Source of the DNA: Jiangellaceae bacterium
Lineage (GTDB): Bacteria; Actinomycetota; Actinomycetes; Jiangellales; Jiangellaceae
NCBI GenBank assembly: GCA_030146385.1
Contig: JASLBX010000237.1
Coordinates: forward strand, 1-9,637
DNA: 9,637 nt
Direction: 5' to 3'
The notes under the pieces are model-generated. The model saw nothing but the letters and a program-made list of their open reading frames with translations. It had not been told where the DNA came from and ran no database searches. Positions 1 to 6,329 of this stretch are shown here, in pieces (positions within the stretch are counted from its first letter, which is position 1; every line of letters starts with the position of its first letter). The position numbers were made by a program, and so were the translations under genes.

Positions 1-2133
1 GAGCTGGCCATGTACTCGGTCATGTGGTCCGAGCACTGCTCCTACAAGAGCTCGAAGGTCCACCTGCGCCGGTTCGGCTCGCTGCCCCAGGAGACTCCCG
101 TCGGCAAGCTGCTGGCCGGCATCGGCGAGAACGCCGGCGTTATCGACATCGGCCAGGGTTACGCCGTCACGTTCAAGGTCGAGTCGCACAACCACCCGTC
201 CTACGTCGAGCCGTACCAGGGCGCCGCGACCGGCGTCGGGGGCATCGTTCGGGACATCCTGGCCATGGGCGCGCGTCCGATCGCAGTGATGGACCCGCTG
301 CGGTTCGGCCCGCTCGACGCACCCGACACTGCCCGCGTGCTGCCCGGCGTGGTTGCCGGCATCGGCGGCTACGGCAACTGCCTGGGCCTGCCGAATATCG
401 GCGGCGAGGTGGTGTTCGACGAGACGTACGCCGGCAATCCGCTGGTCAACGCGCTGTGCGTCGGAGTTATGCGGCACGAGAACCTGCACCTGGCCCATGC
501 CTCCGGCGTCGGCAACCTGGTCGTTCTCTACGGCGCCAAGACGGGTGGGGACGGCATCGGCGGCGTGTCCGTGCTGGCCTCCGAGACCTTCGACGCCGAA
601 GGACCTACTAAGCGACCCAGTGTCCAGGTCGGCGACCCGTTCATGGAGAAGCTCCTCATCGAGTGCACCCTTGAGATGTTCGCCGAGGGCCTCGTCGTAG
701 GCATCCAGGACCTTGGCGGCGCCGGGCTCTCGTGCGCGACGTCCGAGCTGGCTTCGGCCGGTGACGGGGGCATGCACGTCGTCCTCGACGAAGTTCCCCT
801 GCGTGACTCCTCGCTCGCTCCGGAGGAAATCCTGATGAGCGAGTCGCAGGAGCGCATGATGGCAGTCGTCACGCCGGACAACATCGACCACGTCCTCGAG
901 ATCTGCCGGAAGTGGGACGTCGACGCGACGGTGATCGGTCAGGTCAACGACTCCGGCCGGCTGACCATTGAGTGGCGCGGCGAGCAGGTCGTGGACGTCC
1001 CGCCCCGGACGGTCGCGCACGAAGGCCCGGTGTACGAGCGTCCCTACGCACGTCCGTCCTGGCAGGACGAGTTGCAGGCGGCGACGCCGGACGGGCTGGT
1101 CAGGCCGGCCACGGGTGGCGAGCTGCGCGCGACGCTGTTACGGCTGGCGGGCTCGCCAAATCTGGCGTCGAAGGCCTGGGTCACGGACCAGTACGACCGG
1201 TACGTCTTGGGTAACACCGTGCTGGCCCAGCCGGAGGACTCCGGAGTGATCCGGCTCAACGACGAATCCGGCGTCGGTGTCGCCGTGGCCACCGACGCCA
1301 ACGGCCGCTACACGAAGCTCGACCCCTACACGGGCGCGCAGTTGGCCCTCGCGGAGGCGTACCGGAACGTGGCGACCGTGGGAGCGCGGCCGCTCGCGGT
1401 GACCGACTGCCTCAACTTCGGCTCGCCCGAGGACCCGGCCGTGATGTGGCAGTTCGCGGAAGCGGTGCGGGGCCTGGCGGATGCCTGCCGCGAGCTGGGC
1501 ACACCGGTGAGCGGTGGCAACGTCTCGTTCTACAACCAGACCGGTGACACGGCGATTCTGCCCACGCCCGTCGTGGGCGTCCTCGGTGTGATCGAGGACG
1601 TGTCGCGCCGGACGCCGTCCGGGTTCCGCAGCCCGGATCAGGCGATCTACCTGCTCGGCACGACGCGGGACGAGTTCGGCGGCTCGGAGTGGGCGCACGT
1701 GGTTCACGCGCACCTGGGTGGACGTCCCCCCGCGGTCGATCTGGCCGCCGAGCGTGAGTTGGCCGAGATCCTGATCGATGCCGCGCAGAAGGGGCTGGTC
1801 AGCGCCGCACACGACCTTTCGGATGGCGGGCTGGCCCAGGCGCTCGTCGAATCCTGCCTGCGTTACGGCGTGGGCGCGCACGTGTCGATACCGGACGGGA
1901 TGGACCCGTTCGTGTTCTTGTTCTCTGAGTCGCAGGCGCGGGCGATTGTCGCCGTGTCCACGGAACAGGAGGCACGGTTCGTCGACATGTGTGCGGAACG
2001 CGGCTTCCCGCACCACCGGATCGGTGTCGTGGACGGCGGCCCGGCGCTGGGTGTCGACGGCCAGTTCAGCGTCCCGCTGGACGAGTTGCGCGCGGCACAC
2101 GAGACAACCCTGCCAGCGCGGTTCGAGCAGTGA
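1..2133 (+). CDS. purL: Phosphoribosylformylglycinamidine synthase subunit PurL (5' partial)
   Basis: This gene encodes the large synthetase subunit of FGAM synthase, which converts FGAR, ATP and glutamine-derived ammonia to FGAM in cytosolic purine synthesis. The frame is open from base 1, so the start lies upstream; 710 residues are visible. PurL proteins of the small (PurS/PurQ-dependent) type are about 740-770 residues, so only a few dozen N-terminal residues are missing. Visible hallmarks are WSEHCSYKSSK at residues 9-19 of the fragment (the His corresponds to the family's active-site His), VESHNHPS near 60, the first AIRS-like domain with GGDGIGG near 180, MSESQERMM near 280, and the second AIRS-like domain with SGGNVSFYNQT near 500 and HDLSDGG near 605. 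No glutaminase domain is present, consistent with separate PurQ and PurS. No frameshift is seen. The stop is followed by a hairpin and a convergent gene, so purL ends its transcription unit here. Confidence 0.97.
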   Translation, partial: ELAMYSVMWSEHCSYKSSKVHLRRFGSLPQETPVGKLLAGIGENAGVIDIGQGYAVTFKVESHNHPSYVEPYQGAATGVGGIVRDILAMGARPIAVMDPLRFGPLDAPDTARVLPGVVAGIGGYGNCLGLPNIGGEVVFDETYAGNPLVNALCVGVMRHENLHLAHASGVGNLVVLYGAKTGGDGIGGVSVLASETFDAEGPTKRPSVQVGDPFMEKLLIECTLEMFAEGLVVGIQDLGGAGLSCATSELASAGDGGMHVVLDEVPLRDSSLAPEEILMSESQERMMAVVTPDNIDHVLEICRKWDVDATVIGQVNDSGRLTIEWRGEQVVDVPPRTVAHEGPVYERPYARPSWQDELQAATPDGLVRPATGGELRATLLRLAGSPNLASKAWVTDQYDRYVLGNTVLAQPEDSGVIRLNDESGVGVAVATDANGRYTKLDPYTGAQLALAEAYRNVATVGARPLAVTDCLNFGSPEDPAVMWQFAEAVRGLADACRELGTPVSGGNVSFYNQTGDTAILPTPVVGVLGVIEDVSRRTPSGFRSPDQAIYLLGTTRDEFGGSEWAHVVHAHLGGRPPAVDLAAERELAEILIDAAQKGLVSAAHDLSDGGLAQALVESCLRYGVGAHVSIPDGMDPFVFLFSESQARAIVAVSTEQEARFVDMCAERGFPHHRIGVVDGGPALGVDGQFSVPLDELRAAHETTLPARFEQ

Positions 2134-2140
2134 CGGCGGA

Positions 2141-2180
2141 CCGGCCAGCAGCGCTCCGCTGAGGTGCGGCTGCCGGCCGG
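2141..2180. terminator. Candidate bidirectional hairpin terminator after purL
   Basis: Seen: CCGGCCAGCAGC (2141-2152) pairs with GCTGCCGGCCGG (2169-2180), giving a 12-bp stem with one A-C mismatch and a 16-nt loop. It lies 8 nt after the purL stop and 25 nt before the stop of the convergent membrane-protein gene. No T-run follows on either strand, so it is not a textbook intrinsic terminator; GC-rich actinobacteria often lack the T-run. The position between convergent genes is the main support. Confidence 0.45.
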
Positions 2181-2204
2181 CGTCATGACACGTCCGCAAC
2201 CGAT

Positions 2205-3278
2205 CTACGCATTGACGGTCACAGTGTCGCTGGCGTGCACGACCGGAGTGGAGCGTCGCTCTCTGAGTGCCCAGCCGATGATCGCAAGCACGAGACCGCC
2301 GACGGCCCAGGAACTGAGGACCACAAGCGGTCCGGCGGCCGCTGCGCCGTCAAAGAAGGCGGTGGAGCGTAGTAGCGAACCGCCAGCGCCCGGCGGGAGA
2401 GCCTGCCCGAGCGCTCCCCAGCCACTCGGCAGCATCTCCGGGGCCGACGTGACGCCAGAAAGCGGGTTGCCGAGCAGGAACATGGTCAGCGCGCCGACGC
2501 CGAGTCCGGCGTCACCGAACAGCGTCTTCAGCCCGACGAGCGTCAGCGAGATGGCAGCGATGACCAGCGTGATCACCCCGGCGTTCGTCAGGTAGTCGCC
2601 TTCGAGCGCGCCGAGCCAGGCCTGCACCACCAGTGCGGCGGTCAGGCCGGACGCTACGGCGGCAACCAGTACGCCGGTGATCCTCCGCCAGACTCCGGCG
2701 ACGGCGAACGACATGGCAGCACCGATGATCATTCCACCGATCACCATCGGCAACGCGGTCGCATTGAAGCCAGCGCCACGAGGGTCATCGTCGGGCAGCG
2801 CAACCACGTCGTCGACCTGGATCCCCGGGGTTCCCGCTGCTTGCTGTGTCATCCCCTCTGCTACGCCTTCCAGCACCTGCGCCACTGCGGGGCTGGCGGC
2901 TGAGGAGGTCAGAAGCTGGGGTGGTCCAGCCGGGTCAAGCACGATGGCGCCGTACACCTCACGATCTGCGATGAGTGCTCGAGCGGTGTCGGGGTCGGCC
3001 GCGGCCTCGATGTCGAAGCCGCCCGGCACCGCGGCGTCGAGTTGCTGGTCCACCTGCGCGACCGCGTCCGGTGGGCCGACGACGGCAATCGGGATCTCGC
3101 GCGGCTCGGACTTGGCGGCCGGCCACGCGAACGCGGAGACCACGATCGCCACCAGCAGGGAGAGTCCGAACGCCATCCCGATGACCTTGTGCCACGCGGC
3201 GACGGATGGCGCGCCTCGCTTGGCGGCAGGCCCGGACCGGGTGGTGACTACGTCTGTCGCCTCACTGTGCTTTCTCAT
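2205..3278 (-). CDS. Six-helix ABC-2/YhgE-like membrane protein, copy 1
   Basis: A 357-residue integral membrane protein. Predicted topology: a cytoplasmic N-terminus, TM1 at about 31-53, a large external region at about 54-173, then five helices near 174-195, 199-220, 232-252, 258-275 and 316-338. The external region contains IPIAVVGPP (62-70), GAIVLDPAGPPQL (110-122) and DPRGAGF (165-171). A conserved stretch FLLGNPLSG...SAPEMLPSGWG follows TM5. One helix, a soluble loop, then a five-helix block resembles ABC-2-type permeases of the YhgE/Pip or DUF3533 kind; no ATPase is encoded nearby. Function and substrate are unknown; export or envelope stress are guesses. It is a clear paralogue of 4530-5582. 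The ATG at 3278 is preferred because GGAGG sits 5 nt upstream; a TTG at 3290 would overlap that ribosome site. An operator-like palindrome lies just upstream, next to the small ORF/DMT pair transcribed the other way. Confidence 0.85.
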   Translation of the reverse strand: MRKHSEATDVVTTRSGPAAKRGAPSVAAWHKVIGMAFGLSLLVAIVVSAFAWPAAKSEPREIPIAVVGPPDAVAQVDQQLDAAVPGGFDIEAAADPDTARALIADREVYGAIVLDPAGPPQLLTSSAASPAVAQVLEGVAEGMTQQAAGTPGIQVDDVVALPDDDPRGAGFNATALPMVIGGMIIGAAMSFAVAGVWRRITGVLVAAVASGLTAALVVQAWLGALEGDYLTNAGVITLVIAAISLTLVGLKTLFGDAGLGVGALTMFLLGNPLSGVTSAPEMLPSGWGALGQALPPGAGGSLLRSTAFFDGAAAAGPLVVLSSWAVGGLVLAIIGWALRERRSTPVVHASDTVTVNA

Positions 3279-3283
3279 CGTCT

Positions 3284-3288
3284 CCTCC
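3284..3288 (-). promoter_or_regulatory. Ribosome binding site deciding the copy 1 membrane-protein start
   Basis: Reading on the minus strand, GGAGG is followed by 5 nt and then ATG at 3278. This supports ATG 3278 over the upstream in-frame TTG (3290), whose codon directly abuts the same purine run. The site abuts the operator-like palindrome at 3287-3308, so a bound repressor would also cover the leader. Confidence 0.75.
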
Positions 3289-3308
3289 AAAACGAATGTT
3301 CGTTCTTC
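3287..3308 (-). promoter_or_regulatory. TetR-type operator O1 (membrane-protein copy 1 side)
   Basis: Core AACGAATGTTCGTT (3291-3304) has AACGAA/TTCGTT arms around a 2-nt centre. Read towards the downstream gene on the minus strand, the 22-nt block matches O2 (3354-3375) at 20 of 22 positions in inverted orientation. It lies just downstream of a -10-like GATAAG (3313 to 3308, minus strand), so it would cover the transcription start. Assignment to the TetR protein at 5626-6225 is inferred from the related sites flanking tetR itself. Confidence 0.75.
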
Positions 3309-3312
3309 TTAT

Positions 3313-3340
3313 CTTGCGCAGCTGGCGTGGGATGCGCAAG
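3313..3340. repeat. Short inverted repeat CTTGCGCA/TGCGCAAG
   Basis: CTTGCGCA (3313-3320) and TGCGCAAG (3333-3340) form a perfect 8-bp inverted repeat separated by 12 nt, midway between operators O1 and O2. It could be a binding site for an additional regulator of the two divergent promoters, or a chance hairpin. The same core occurs as a gapless palindrome at 7993-8006. Confidence 0.35.
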
Positions 3341-3351
3341 CTCGTGCTAGC

Positions 3352-3380
3352 GTGAAGAACGAACCTTCGTTTTAGATAAT
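3352..3380 (+). promoter_or_regulatory. Candidate promoter of the small ORF-DMT pair, with operator in its spacer
   Basis: A -10-like GATAAT (3375-3380, 5 of 6 to TATAAT) lies 17 nt downstream of a weak -35-like GTGAAG (3352-3357). The 17-nt spacer contains the whole core of operator O2. Bound repressor would block RNA polymerase directly. The small ORF starts 27 nt after the -10 element. Promoter call from motif and spacing only. Confidence 0.5.
3354..3375 (+). promoter_or_regulatory. TetR-type operator O2 (small ORF/DMT side)
   Basis: Core AACGAACCTTCGTT (3358-3371) has perfect AACGAA/TTCGTT arms around CC. The 22-nt block is an inverted near-copy of O1 (two mismatches) and shares TTCGTTTTAG, in the gene-proximal half, with the two sites upstream of tetR and of the PAP2 gene. 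Sits between the -35-like and -10-like elements of the candidate promoter. Confidence 0.75.
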
Positions 3381-3394
3381 TCCCTGCTGACCTT

Positions 3395-3400
3395 AGGAGG
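3395..3400 (+). promoter_or_regulatory. Strong ribosome binding site of the small ORF
   Basis: AGGAGG followed by 7 nt and ATG at 3408. It is the best Shine-Dalgarno match in the window, yet it sits 160 nt before the transporter start, which has no comparable site of its own. This argues that the 51-codon ORF is genuinely translated. Confidence 0.8.
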
Positions 3401-3407
3401 ACCGGCA

Positions 3408-3563
3408 ATGCCAGTCAGGCAGGTCTACGCGCACGGTCGTTGGTGGTGGGTGCGGTTCGATCGCGGCAATCGAGTCGCCGCGATGGGGCTCGAGTTCGAG
3501 TCAGTGCGATCACTTGGCGTTGCCATCATCCGGCGAACGGCGGCCACCAGCCTGCGACGATGA
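3408..3563 (+). CDS. Small 51-residue basic protein, translationally coupled to the DMT transporter
   Basis: This short ORF starts at ATG 3408, 7 nt after AGGAGG, and ends at TGA 3561-3563. It begins MPVRQVYAHGRWWWVRF and is rich in Arg, with three consecutive Trp residues at positions 12-14. No signal peptide or clear membrane helix is visible. The stop overlaps the transporter start as ATGA (3560-3563), a classic re-initiation arrangement. About 73 percent of its codons end in G or C, somewhat low for a well-conserved gene in this genome. I do not recognise the family. It may be a leader peptide whose translation delivers ribosomes to the transporter, or a small accessory subunit. The combination of promoter, operator, strong ribosome site and 4-nt overlap makes translation likely; a function for the peptide itself is unproven. 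Confidence 0.6.
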   Translation: MPVRQVYAHGRWWWVRFDRGNRVAAMGLEFESVRSLGVAIIRRTAATSLRR

Positions 3564-4501
3564 ACGTCGTCCTGGCCGTGCTGCTGTCCGTGGCAGCCGC
3601 CAAGGCGCATGCCGTGACTGCTGTTGTTCAGGAGCGGCTCGCGGCACGCCTCGCACGTCCGTCGCGCAGCGCCGGGAAGCCGTTCGTTGCGGCCGCTGGG
3701 CTGGTACGCCACGGGAGCTGGTGGCTGGCCGTCGGCGTGGCGGTGACAGCAGCCATGCTGCACGTCCTCGCACTGCGCTACGGCCCGCTCATCGTCGTGC
3801 AACCGCTCGGCGCGCTCACGTTGGTCCTCGCTCTGCCGTTGCGTGCAGCGGTGATCCGTCGCAAGGTCGAGCCGGCGGAGTGGCGTGGCGCCGGCCTGAC
3901 GGTCGCCGGAGTGGCAGTACTGCTGTCGCTGACCGCGACCGGTGCGCCCCGGCGAACCTTCGATCCCATCCACATGACGGCGCTCAGCTTTACCACGTTT
4001 GCAGTCGTCGCCGTTCTCATCGTCGCCGCGTCGTTGATGACGCGGCGCGTTGTCCGGAGCCTGTTGTTCGCCACGGCGGCGGGTGTCGCGTTCGCCGTGG
4101 CCTCGGCGCTGACTCAGGCCCTTGTCGTCCGGGGGGCGGACGGCGGGCCGCCCACACTGTTCCGTCCGGCCGCAGTGGCTGTTCTCGTCCTGGCTGGTGG
4201 TGCACTGCTACTCGCCCAGGCTGCGTACCGAGCTGGCTTGGGTGCACCCCTGGCGACGCTCACGCTCGTCAACCCGATCATCGCGTCGGTCATCGGAGTG
4301 ACCCTGCTTGGCGAGCGGTACGCTGCCGGCCCGCTCGGCGCCACGCTCGCCGTTCTGGCGGCCATCGTCGCCGGGCACGGCGTCCTAGTGCTGACGAGAA
4401 CTCACGGCGTCGCGTCGACAGGCGCGCCGGGCGGTCAGTGGACCTTGACGGGACCAAAGGCCAGCCTGACCGCCACGCCGCGTACACGTTGGACGGTTTA
4501 G
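3560..4501 (+). CDS. DMT-superfamily (EamA/NIPA-like) membrane transporter
   Basis: A 313-residue, highly hydrophobic protein with about nine predicted helices, roughly at 1-22, 52-71, 75-98, 110-127, 138-160, 167-190, 203-222, 229-250 and 257-280. The repeated halves and motifs such as ALRYGPLIVVQPLGALTLV (71-89) and TLVNPIIASVIGVTLLGERY (234-253) are typical of actinobacterial DMT-family proteins, which export metabolites or drugs or, in the NIPA branch, move divalent cations. The substrate cannot be read from sequence. The frame is open upstream to 3440, but those 40 residues are polar, Arg-rich and non-membrane, and the ATG at 3560 overlaps the small ORF stop as ATGA, so 3560 is chosen. 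The C-terminal 30 residues are polar. The 28-nt gap to the convergent gene contains only a tiny GGCG-GAG-CGCC hairpin (4507-4517). Confidence 0.85.
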   Translation: MNVVLAVLLSVAAAKAHAVTAVVQERLAARLARPSRSAGKPFVAAAGLVRHGSWWLAVGVAVTAAMLHVLALRYGPLIVVQPLGALTLVLALPLRAAVIRRKVEPAEWRGAGLTVAGVAVLLSLTATGAPRRTFDPIHMTALSFTTFAVVAVLIVAASLMTRRVVRSLLFATAAGVAFAVASALTQALVVRGADGGPPTLFRPAAVAVLVLAGGALLLAQAAYRAGLGAPLATLTLVNPIIASVIGVTLLGERYAAGPLGATLAVLAAIVAGHGVLVLTRTHGVASTGAPGGQWTLTGPKASLTATPRTRWTV

Positions 4502-4529
4502 CCCTTGGCGGAGCGCCTGTGCGGTACGC

Positions 4530-5582
4530 CTAGGGGCGCCCGTGATGTGTCGCCCACCGACTGTTGCGGCCGAGGGCTGCAAGGATCAGTCCACCGACGA
4601 CCCAGGCGGTGAGGACGAGTACCGGGGTGGTGGCAGCAGCGCCATCGAAATAGGCGGTCGAGCGCAGCAGTGTGCCGCCGGCGCCGGGCGGGAGCAGTTG
4701 GCCGAGCGTCCCCCAACCGGATGGCAGCATCTCCGGAGCCGAGGCCATCCCGGACAGCGGGTTGCCCAGCAGGAACAAGAGTAGCCAGCCGAGTCCGATG
4801 CCGGGCAGGCCGATCACGGAGTACAACCCGATCAGTGCGGTGGCGATGGCGAACGTGGTGAGGGAGATGACTCCGGCGTTCGCCCAGTAACTCCCTTCGA
4901 GTGCGCCAAACCATGTCTGTACCACCAGGGTGATGGCAAGACCCGCGGCTACCGCCGCGAGCAGTGCTCCGGCTATCCCTCGCCAGACTCCGGCGACGCC
5001 GAACGACATCGCGAGACCGACAATCAGGCCGCCCAGCACCATGGGCAACGCAGCTGCCGCGAAGCCGGCGCCGCGCGGGTCCTCGTCGGAGAGGGGCACG
5101 ACGTCCTCGACCTGCACCGCAGGCGCTTCGGCGCCCTGCTGTGCCATCTCGGTGGCGAGCATCTGGAGCACCTGGGCTACGGCAGGCCCGGCTGCCGATG
5201 CCGTCATGAGCTGGGGCGGTCCTGCTGGATCAAGCACTATCGCGCCGTACACCTCGCGATTCCTGATGAGGTGGCGCGCGGCCTCGGGGTCGGTCGCGGA
5301 CTTGACTGCGAATCCGCCCGGTACGGCCGTATCGAGTTGCTGCTCAACCTGCGCCGCCGCCTCTGGGGGTCCGACGACGGCGATCGGTATGTCTCGAGGT
5401 TTTGACTCGACCGCTGGCCAGGCGAAGGCGGTGACGAGAACTCCGACCAGCACGGCCAGTCCGAGCCCTATGGCCAACACCCGTCCCCACCCTGTCCGCA
5501 CCGGATGCGCGGTTGGAGCCCGATGCGCCGGAGGATCCGGCGTCGCGTGGTGTGTTGCGGAGCCGTGCTCAGCAGGGTTCAT
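4530..5582 (-). CDS. Six-helix ABC-2/YhgE-like membrane protein, copy 2
   Basis: A 350-residue paralogue of the product of 2205-3278, alignable along nearly its whole length. Shared blocks include IPIAVVGPP (65-73), REVYGAIVLDPAGPPQL (109-125), DPRGAGF (168-174), FLLGNPLSG (270-278), SAPEMLPSGWG (281-291) and PPGAGG (298-303). Predicted helices are near 33-55, 178-199, 202-223, 236-256, 259-276 and 320-337, with the large external loop between the first two. The N-terminus is longer, His- and Pro-rich and unlike copy 1; the C-terminus also differs. The ATG at 5582 is chosen because GAGGAG lies 5 nt upstream; an in-frame start at 5645 would run into tetR. The gene follows tetR on the same strand after 43 nt, so it is probably co-transcribed and autoregulated with it. 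No ATP-binding partner is in the window. The transport or lipid-related role is unknown. Confidence 0.85.
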   Translation of the reverse strand: MNPAEHGSATHHATPDPPAHRAPTAHPVRTGWGRVLAIGLGLAVLVGVLVTAFAWPAVESKPRDIPIAVVGPPEAAAQVEQQLDTAVPGGFAVKSATDPEAARHLIRNREVYGAIVLDPAGPPQLMTASAAGPAVAQVLQMLATEMAQQGAEAPAVQVEDVVPLSDEDPRGAGFAAAALPMVLGGLIVGLAMSFGVAGVWRGIAGALLAAVAAGLAITLVVQTWFGALEGSYWANAGVISLTTFAIATALIGLYSVIGLPGIGLGWLLLFLLGNPLSGMASAPEMLPSGWGTLGQLLPPGAGGTLLRSTAYFDGAAATTPVLVLTAWVVGGLILAALGRNSRWATHHGRP

Positions 5583-5587
5583 GGCTT

Positions 5588-5593
5588 CTCCTC
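5588..5593 (-). promoter_or_regulatory. Ribosome binding site of membrane-protein copy 2
   Basis: GAGGAG on the minus strand, 5 nt before ATG 5582. It fixes the start and rejects the longer in-frame reading that begins inside tetR at 5645. Confidence 0.7.
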
Positions 5594-5625
5594 GCGAGTT
5601 CGTGCTGATGGCTAACCGGCTGTAC

Positions 5626-6225
5626 CTACCCCTGTTGTGGCACAAGGGCGGCCAGACCGGCCGAGTACGAGCGGGGGTCGACGTTGCCGATCATCACTCG
5701 CTGAAGGATGTAGCCCATGATCATGCCGATCACGACCTTGGCAGCCTCGTCCGGGTTGCCATCGGGAGCGATGCGGCCGAGCTTCTGTTCAGCGACGACG
5801 AGCTGGGAGATCAGGCCGTGAATGGCCTGGTACCGCCGGCGTATCACCTCGGCCAAGGCCTCATCGCGCATGGCCTCGGCCCAGACCTGCGGAGCCAGCC
5901 GGGCGAATCCGTCCGGTCCGAAAGCGATGTCGTTGGTCGCACTCAGGCCCTGCAGAATTGCCTCGTCCAGCCTCGGCGGCGGGTCCTGCGTGACGACGGG
6001 TTCAAGTAGCTGCGTGATCTGGCCGATCACATCTTCGGCGATGGCGGCGATGATCTCGTTCTTGCTCTTGAAGTAGCCGTAGACTGCGCCGGCCGACAAT
6101 CCGGCCTCCGCCAGGATGTCTGTCATCGAGGTCCGGTGAAAGCCCTCGCGGATGAAGCACCTGCGCGCGGCGTCCAAAATCTGCTGGCGTCGCTGGTCAC
6201 GGTGCTCCTGGGAAACACGTGGCAT
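5626..6225 (-). CDS. TetR-family transcriptional regulator
   Basis: A 199-residue protein of usual TetR length. The N-terminal DNA-binding domain (about 10-60) includes ILDAARRCFIREGFHRTSM and the recognition region AEAGLSAGAVYGYFKSKNEI (39-58), which match the TetR_N pattern closely. The all-alpha C-terminal part (about 65-199) should hold the ligand pocket and dimer interface; WAEAMRDEALAEV resembles the BetI-like C-terminal group, but this is a weak assignment and the inducer cannot be inferred. ATG 6225 is the only sensible start; no strong ribosome site is visible. The gene is first in a minus-strand pair with membrane-protein copy 2. Two palindromes (6236-6257 and 6287-6308) lie immediately upstream, between it and the divergent PAP2 gene, as expected for an autorepressor that also controls its neighbour. 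Two close relatives of those sites flank 3287-3375, suggesting control of the whole cluster. Confidence 0.93.
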   Translation of the reverse strand: MPRVSQEHRDQRRQQILDAARRCFIREGFHRTSMTDILAEAGLSAGAVYGYFKSKNEIIAAIAEDVIGQITQLLEPVVTQDPPPRLDEAILQGLSATNDIAFGPDGFARLAPQVWAEAMRDEALAEVIRRRYQAIHGLISQLVVAEQKLGRIAPDGNPDEAAKVVIGMIMGYILQRVMIGNVDPRSYSAGLAALVPQQG

Positions 6226-6235
6226 AGGTCACAGC

Positions 6236-6257
6236 CTAAAACGAACGTTCCTTCTTG
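6236..6257 (-). promoter_or_regulatory. TetR-type operator O3 (tetR side)
   Basis: Core AACGAACGTTCCTT (6240-6253) starts 14 nt upstream of the tetR ATG. The block CTAAAACGAACGTTCCTTC (6236-6254) recurs as an exact inverted copy at 6290-6308. Read towards tetR it ends TTCGTTTTAG, like the other three sites. Its outer half-site has the consensus TTCGTT; the inner half-site is changed at one base (C to G). Position supports autoregulation. Confidence 0.8.
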
Positions 6258-6283
6258 ACAACTTCATAGAGCTCCATCATGTT
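6255..6283 (+). promoter_or_regulatory. Candidate promoter of the PAP2-like gene between two operators
   Basis: A perfect -35 hexamer TTGACA (6255-6260) is followed after 17 nt by a weak -10 CATGTT (6278-6283). Transcription would start near 6290, inside operator O4, and the PAP2 ATG lies about 40 nt further on. The -35 begins at the edge of O3. The opposite-strand promoter for tetR is less clear: TTGAAC (6286 to 6281) is a possible -35 but no good -10 is seen. Confidence 0.5.
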
Positions 6284-6286
6284 CAA

Positions 6287-6308
6287 AACGAAGGAACGTT
6301 CGTTTTAG
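6287..6308 (+). promoter_or_regulatory. TetR-type operator O4 (PAP2 side)
   Basis: Core AAGGAACGTTCGTT (6291-6304) is the exact reverse complement of the O3 core, and the identity extends to 19 bp (6290-6308). An extra AAAACGAA half-site (6285-6292) overlaps it, so the region also reads as AAAACGAA-6 nt-TTCGTTTT. It lies downstream of the candidate -10, over the expected transcription start of the PAP2 gene. Confidence 0.8.
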
Positions 6309-6329
6309 TGCTTGGGATTGTGATGCGCG

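Noticed and set aside
1138..2199. Long minus-strand open frame (about 353 codons) opposite purL
   Set aside because: It lies almost wholly antisense to a well-conserved purL, has low-complexity Arg/His-rich content and no recognisable domain. Long antisense frames are expected in high-GC coding DNA.
3279..3290. TTG start at 3290 for membrane-protein copy 1
   Set aside because: The TTG directly precedes the GGAGG that serves ATG 3278, so it would lack a ribosome site of its own.
3440..3559. 40-residue N-terminal extension of the DMT transporter
   Set aside because: The extension is polar and Arg-rich with no ribosome site, while ATG 3560 starts directly at the first membrane helix and overlaps the small ORF stop as ATGA.
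3514..4533. Alternative 339-codon plus-strand frame across the DMT gene
   Set aside because: Translation is Arg/Ala-rich without hydrophobic segments, whereas the neighbouring frame gives a clean multi-helix transporter.
5583..5645. Upstream start at 5645 for membrane-protein copy 2
   Set aside because: It would overlap the end of tetR and add a polar segment; ATG 5582 has GAGGAG at correct spacing.
4930..6009. 359-codon plus-strand frame opposite membrane-protein copy 2 and tetR
   Set aside because: It is antisense to two genes with clear family features and good start signals, and has low-complexity Ala/Ser/Pro content.
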